A DNA stretch of 64,000 nucleotides, taken from assembly GCF_947488185.1 (NCBI RefSeq), contig NZ_CANKYM010000002.1, positions 186,001 through 250,000 of the forward strand, written 5' to 3'. Below are positions 61,836 through 64,000 of the stretch, piece by piece; position 1 is the first letter of the stretch, and every line of letters begins with the position of its first letter. Source of the DNA: an uncultured Roseobacter sp. (GTDB lineage: Bacteria > Pseudomonadota > Alphaproteobacteria > Rhodobacterales > Rhodobacteraceae). The position numbers and the translations under genes are program-made. Below the pieces are notes generated by a model that ran no database searches, was not told the origin of the DNA, and saw nothing but the letters and a program-made list of their open reading frames with translations.

Positions 61836-62246
61836 TCAGCGCTCGGCAGGGGGCTGAGCGTAGTCTTCGTCGCTGACCTGTTCGAGCCAGACAACGGCTT
61901 TCCCGTCCAGAGCTTCCTGAAATGCCAGATGTGTCATGGCTGTTTCGGGCGCCGCACCATGCCAGTGTTTCTCGTCAGGTGAAAACCAGACCACGTCGCC
62001 AGGGCGCAAGGTCTGTATCGGACCCCCCTGGATCTGCGCACGTCCCAGGCCTGACGTAATCACCAGTGTCTGACCAAGCGGATGCGTGTGCCATGCCGTG
62101 CGTGCACCGGGTTCGAAAGTGACATGGTTGCCTGTCAGCCGGGCAGGCGGATCGGTTGCAATCACCGGATCGATGCGTACGGCACCGGTGAAGTATTCCG
62201 CGGCGCCTTTGCCTGAGGCTTGGCTTCCTGCTCTGGTAATGCGCAT
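61836..62246 (-). CDS. Cupin-domain protein
   Basis: 136 residues of single cupin fold. Motif 1 is [19 protein letters not shown] and motif 2 is [18 protein letters not shown], with His and Glu/Gln residues in metal-ligand positions. It resembles the small RmlC-like cupins seen near carboxymuconolactone decarboxylase-like genes. ATG 62246 is chosen; the longer frame to 62309 reads through a REP-like repeat and is unlikely. Function unknown. Confidence 0.85.
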   Translation of the reverse strand: MRITRAGSQASGKGAAEYFTGAVRIDPVIATDPPARLTGNHVTFEPGARTAWHTHPLGQTLVITSGLGRAQIQGGPIQTLRPGDVVWFSPDEKHWHGAAPETAMTHLAFQEALDGKAVVWLEQVSDEDYAQPPAER

Positions 62247-62272
62247 CTGCTTTTTCCTTACAGCGCCCGGGT

Positions 62273-62299
62273 AAGGTGGCCTGAAGCCCACCCTACCTG
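62273..62299. repeat. REP-like palindromic repeat, copy 1
   Basis: 27 bp, an imperfect palindrome of the form AAGGTGGSC-TTSA-GSCCACCTT. Copy 2 at 62342-62368 is its inverted complement with one mismatch. It lies upstream of the cupin gene. Confidence 0.7.
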
Positions 62300-62341
62300 T
62301 CTGATACAAAGATTGCTCTCAAAAGCGACCGGTGCTGAAAG

Positions 62342-62368
62342 CAGGTAAGGTGGGCTTCAGGCCACCTT
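62342..62368. repeat. REP-like palindromic repeat, copy 2 (inverted)
   Basis: 27 bp, inverted complement of copy 1 (26 of 27 positions), with 42 bp between the copies. Together they resemble a BIME-like pair. It lies 12 bp from the end of glyA, where such elements often act as terminators or RNA stabilisers. Confidence 0.7.
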
Positions 62369-62379
62369 GGCATTTACAC

Positions 62380-63675
62380 TTAGAGGTTCGGGTAGAGCGG
62401 GAAGCGTGCGCAAAGCTCGGCGACCTCCGCCTTCACCTTTTCCTCTACTGCGGCATTGCCCTCTTCGCCGTTGGCGGCAAGCCCATCAACCACTTCGATG
62501 ATCCAATCCGCGATCTGGCGGAACTCCGGCTCGCCAAAGCCGCGCGTCGTGCCCGCAGGGGAGCCGAGGCGAATGCCCGATGTCACCGTTGGTTTTTCCG
62601 GATCGAAGGGCACGCCGTTCTTGTTGCAGGTGATATGCGCGCGGCCAAGGGCCTTCTCGGTCGCATTGCCCTTCACGCCTTTTGGGCGCAAATCCACCAG
62701 CAGAACATGCGTGTCGGTGCCATGGGTCACCGTGTCGAGCCCACCTTTGATCAGCTGATCCGACAGCGCCTGAGCGTTTGCGACCACCTGTTTGATGTAC
62801 TCTTTGAATTCGGGGCGCAGCGCTTCACCGAATGCCACCGCCTTGCCCGCAATCACGTGCATGAGCGGACCGCCCTGGATGCCTGGGAAAATCGCGGAGT
62901 TGAATTTCTTAGCCAGCGCTTCGTCATTGGTCAGGATCATGCCACCCCGAGGACCGCGCAAGGTCTTGTGCGTTGTCGTGGTGGCCACGTGCGCGTGCGG
63001 AAACGGCGAAGGGTGTTCGCCTGCCGCCACCAGACCTGCAAAGTGAGCCATGTCCACGTGTAGATAGGCCCCAACCATATCGGCAATCTCGCGCATGCGG
63101 GCAAAGTCGATCTGACGCGGAATGGCCGATCCACCGGCGATGATCATCTTGGGCTGGTGTTCTTTGGCCAGCGCCTCGACCTGCTCATAGTCCAGCAAGT
63201 TGTCTTCCTTGCGCACGCCGTATTGCACCGCGTTGAACCACTTGCCGGACTGGTTGGGTTTCGCGCCGTGGGTCAGGTGACCACCCGCGTCCAGCGACAT
63301 GCCGAGGATGGTATCGCCCGGCTGCAGCAGTGCCTGAAACACCCCTTGGTTGGCCTGCGAGCCGGAGTTGGGTTGGACATTGGCAAACCCGCAGTCAAAG
63401 AGTTTGCAGGCTCTCTCGATCGCCAGTTCTTCGGCCACGTCGACGAATTGGCAGCCGCCGTAATAGCGTCGGCCCGGATAGCCTTCGGCGTATTTGTTGG
63501 TCATGATGCTGCCCTGTGCTTCGAGCACGGCGGCAGAAACGATATTCTCTGATGCGATCAACTCGATCTCGTCGCGCTGGCGGCCCAGCTCATCGGTGAT
63601 CGACTCAAAGATTTCCGGGTCGCTGTCGGCCAGCGACTTGGTGAAAAATCCGGGGGCGCGGTGCGGAGCGTTCAT
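62380..63675 (-). CDS. glyA: Serine hydroxymethyltransferase
   Basis: PLP enzyme that interconverts serine and glycine, charging tetrahydrofolate with a one-carbon unit. 431 residues from ATG 63675: [38 protein letters not shown], and the PLP lysine in [18 protein letters not shown] lies 7 nt before the start; the frame extends 43 codons into the upstream region. Divergent from nadK, with 219 nt between them. Confidence 0.97.
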   Translation of the reverse strand: MNAPHRAPGFFTKSLADSDPEIFESITDELGRQRDEIELIASENIVSAAVLEAQGSIMTNKYAEGYPGRRYYGGCQFVDVAEELAIERACKLFDCGFANVQPNSGSQANQGVFQALLQPGDTILGMSLDAGGHLTHGAKPNQSGKWFNAVQYGVRKEDNLLDYEQVEALAKEHQPKMIIAGGSAIPRQIDFARMREIADMVGAYLHVDMAHFAGLVAAGEHPSPFPHAHVATTTTHKTLRGPRGGMILTNDEALAKKFNSAIFPGIQGGPLMHVIAGKAVAFGEALRPEFKEYIKQVVANAQALSDQLIKGGLDTVTHGTDTHVLLVDLRPKGVKGNATEKALGRAHITCNKNGVPFDPEKPTVTSGIRLGSPAGTTRGFGEPEFRQIADWIIEVVDGLAANGEEGNAAVEEKVKAEVAELCARFPLYPNL

Positions 63676-63894
63676 GAGCGGTTTCCCTGATAAATGAGCA
63701 AAGATGCAGTTTCCTATCGGAAACACGCGGGGTGGAAAAGAGTGTAAAGCGACCTTTGTCAGGCTCTGTGCGGCGTTCATACGGGCTGCGTTACGTTCAC
63801 GCAATCCGGGTTACCGTGGCATCTCGGCGCAATACTGGCCTCCGCGGCGGATATGTGCTTGTTTCGGATCATAAAGTCCCGGATCGGAAACAAG

Positions 63895-64000
63895 ATGTCC
63901 CAAAAAATCGCCTTTACGGCCAGCCGCGCCGAGGTTGCGCAAACCGCGCGGGCGGCGCTGATCACACGGTATGGCAATGCCAAACCGGAGGAGGCGGACG
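63895..64000 (+). CDS. nadK: NAD kinase (3' end cut by the window edge)
   Basis: The first 35 residues, MSQKIAFTASRAEVAQTARA... then RYGNAKPEEAD, match the N-terminus of alphaproteobacterial NAD kinase, which phosphorylates NAD to NADP. GGAA precedes the ATG at 63895. The frame is open to the window end, so the rest lies outside. The assignment rests on the short N-terminus only. Confidence 0.72.
   Translation, partial: MSQKIAFTASRAEVAQTARAALITRYGNAKPEEAD

Noticed and set aside
62246..62309. N-terminal extension of the cupin gene
   Set aside because: Those 21 codons are encoded by a REP-like repeat; the resulting peptide (VGFRPPYPG) is typical of translated repeats, not of cupins.

Overview
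The window is GC-rich, densely coded chromosomal DNA from an alphaproteobacterium, most likely the Roseobacter group of Rhodobacterales. Pointers are an F1-only ATP synthase operon (atpHAGDC, without the FO genes), an Hsp20/DUF1150 pair, a TIGR01459 HAD protein, a DUF2161 nuclease-like protein, a Hint-domain protein, a VPLPA-CTERM protein and a fused ATP sulfurylase/APS kinase. This is inferred from gene content and family resemblance; no rRNA, tRNA, CRISPR array or intact mobile element was seen.

Layout. 0-3 kb: a MotA/TolQ/ExbB-like channel gene (cut by the left edge) and an OmpA-domain partner with a very long coiled coil. 3-7.3 kb: clpA, gloB and a methyltransferase. 7.5-12.5 kb: atpHAGDC, ending in a terminator that also encodes the tail of a convergent lysR gene. 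12.4-15.5 kb: LysR regulator, a small divergent ORF, and a two-gene operon for a soluble PQQ-type dehydrogenase and a di-haem cytochrome c. 15.8-24 kb: prs, an HCCA isomerase/hydrolase pair, then minus-strand genes (threonine aldolase, YcgN, ribF, maoC, HAD hydrolase, Mn-pyrophosphatase). 24.1-26.3 kb: groES-groEL behind a perfect CIRCE operator.

26.4-31.2 kb is the most unusual part. A membrane histidine kinase with a large helical periplasmic sensor and a stand-alone receiver protein lie divergent to a Tat-exported solute-binding protein and a second, soluble histidine kinase. There is no ABC transporter, so the binding protein probably feeds signalling rather than uptake, in the style of TorT/TorS. 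31.6-38.5 kb holds a DMT transporter, a Nudix hydrolase, a lipase-like protein, an orphan phnM, purEK, small heat-shock genes and a PhzF-like epimerase.

38.6-51.7 kb holds sulfate activation (Sat/APS kinase fusion), a cytochrome P450, trxB, an Lrp regulator, a Hint protein, a 48-residue protein with its own terminator, a tightly overlapping lgt-midA-pgeF operon, ubiK, YbjN, proC-csaA-dehydrogenase and tdk. 52-59 kb has a CII-like regulator, a KAS III-like enzyme, a lipoprotein, a Crp/Fnr regulator facing a degenerate receiver protein, and carB. 59-64 kb has the VPLPA-CTERM protein, a hydrolase, a YHYH protein, a cupin, an inverted REP-like pair, glyA, and the beginning of nadK at the right edge.

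Many starts were moved inward from the longest reading frame because a Shine-Dalgarno sequence and family alignment pointed to a later codon; the reasons are given gene by gene. Convergent genes are unusually tight, with several 3' overlaps and hairpins lying inside coding sequence.
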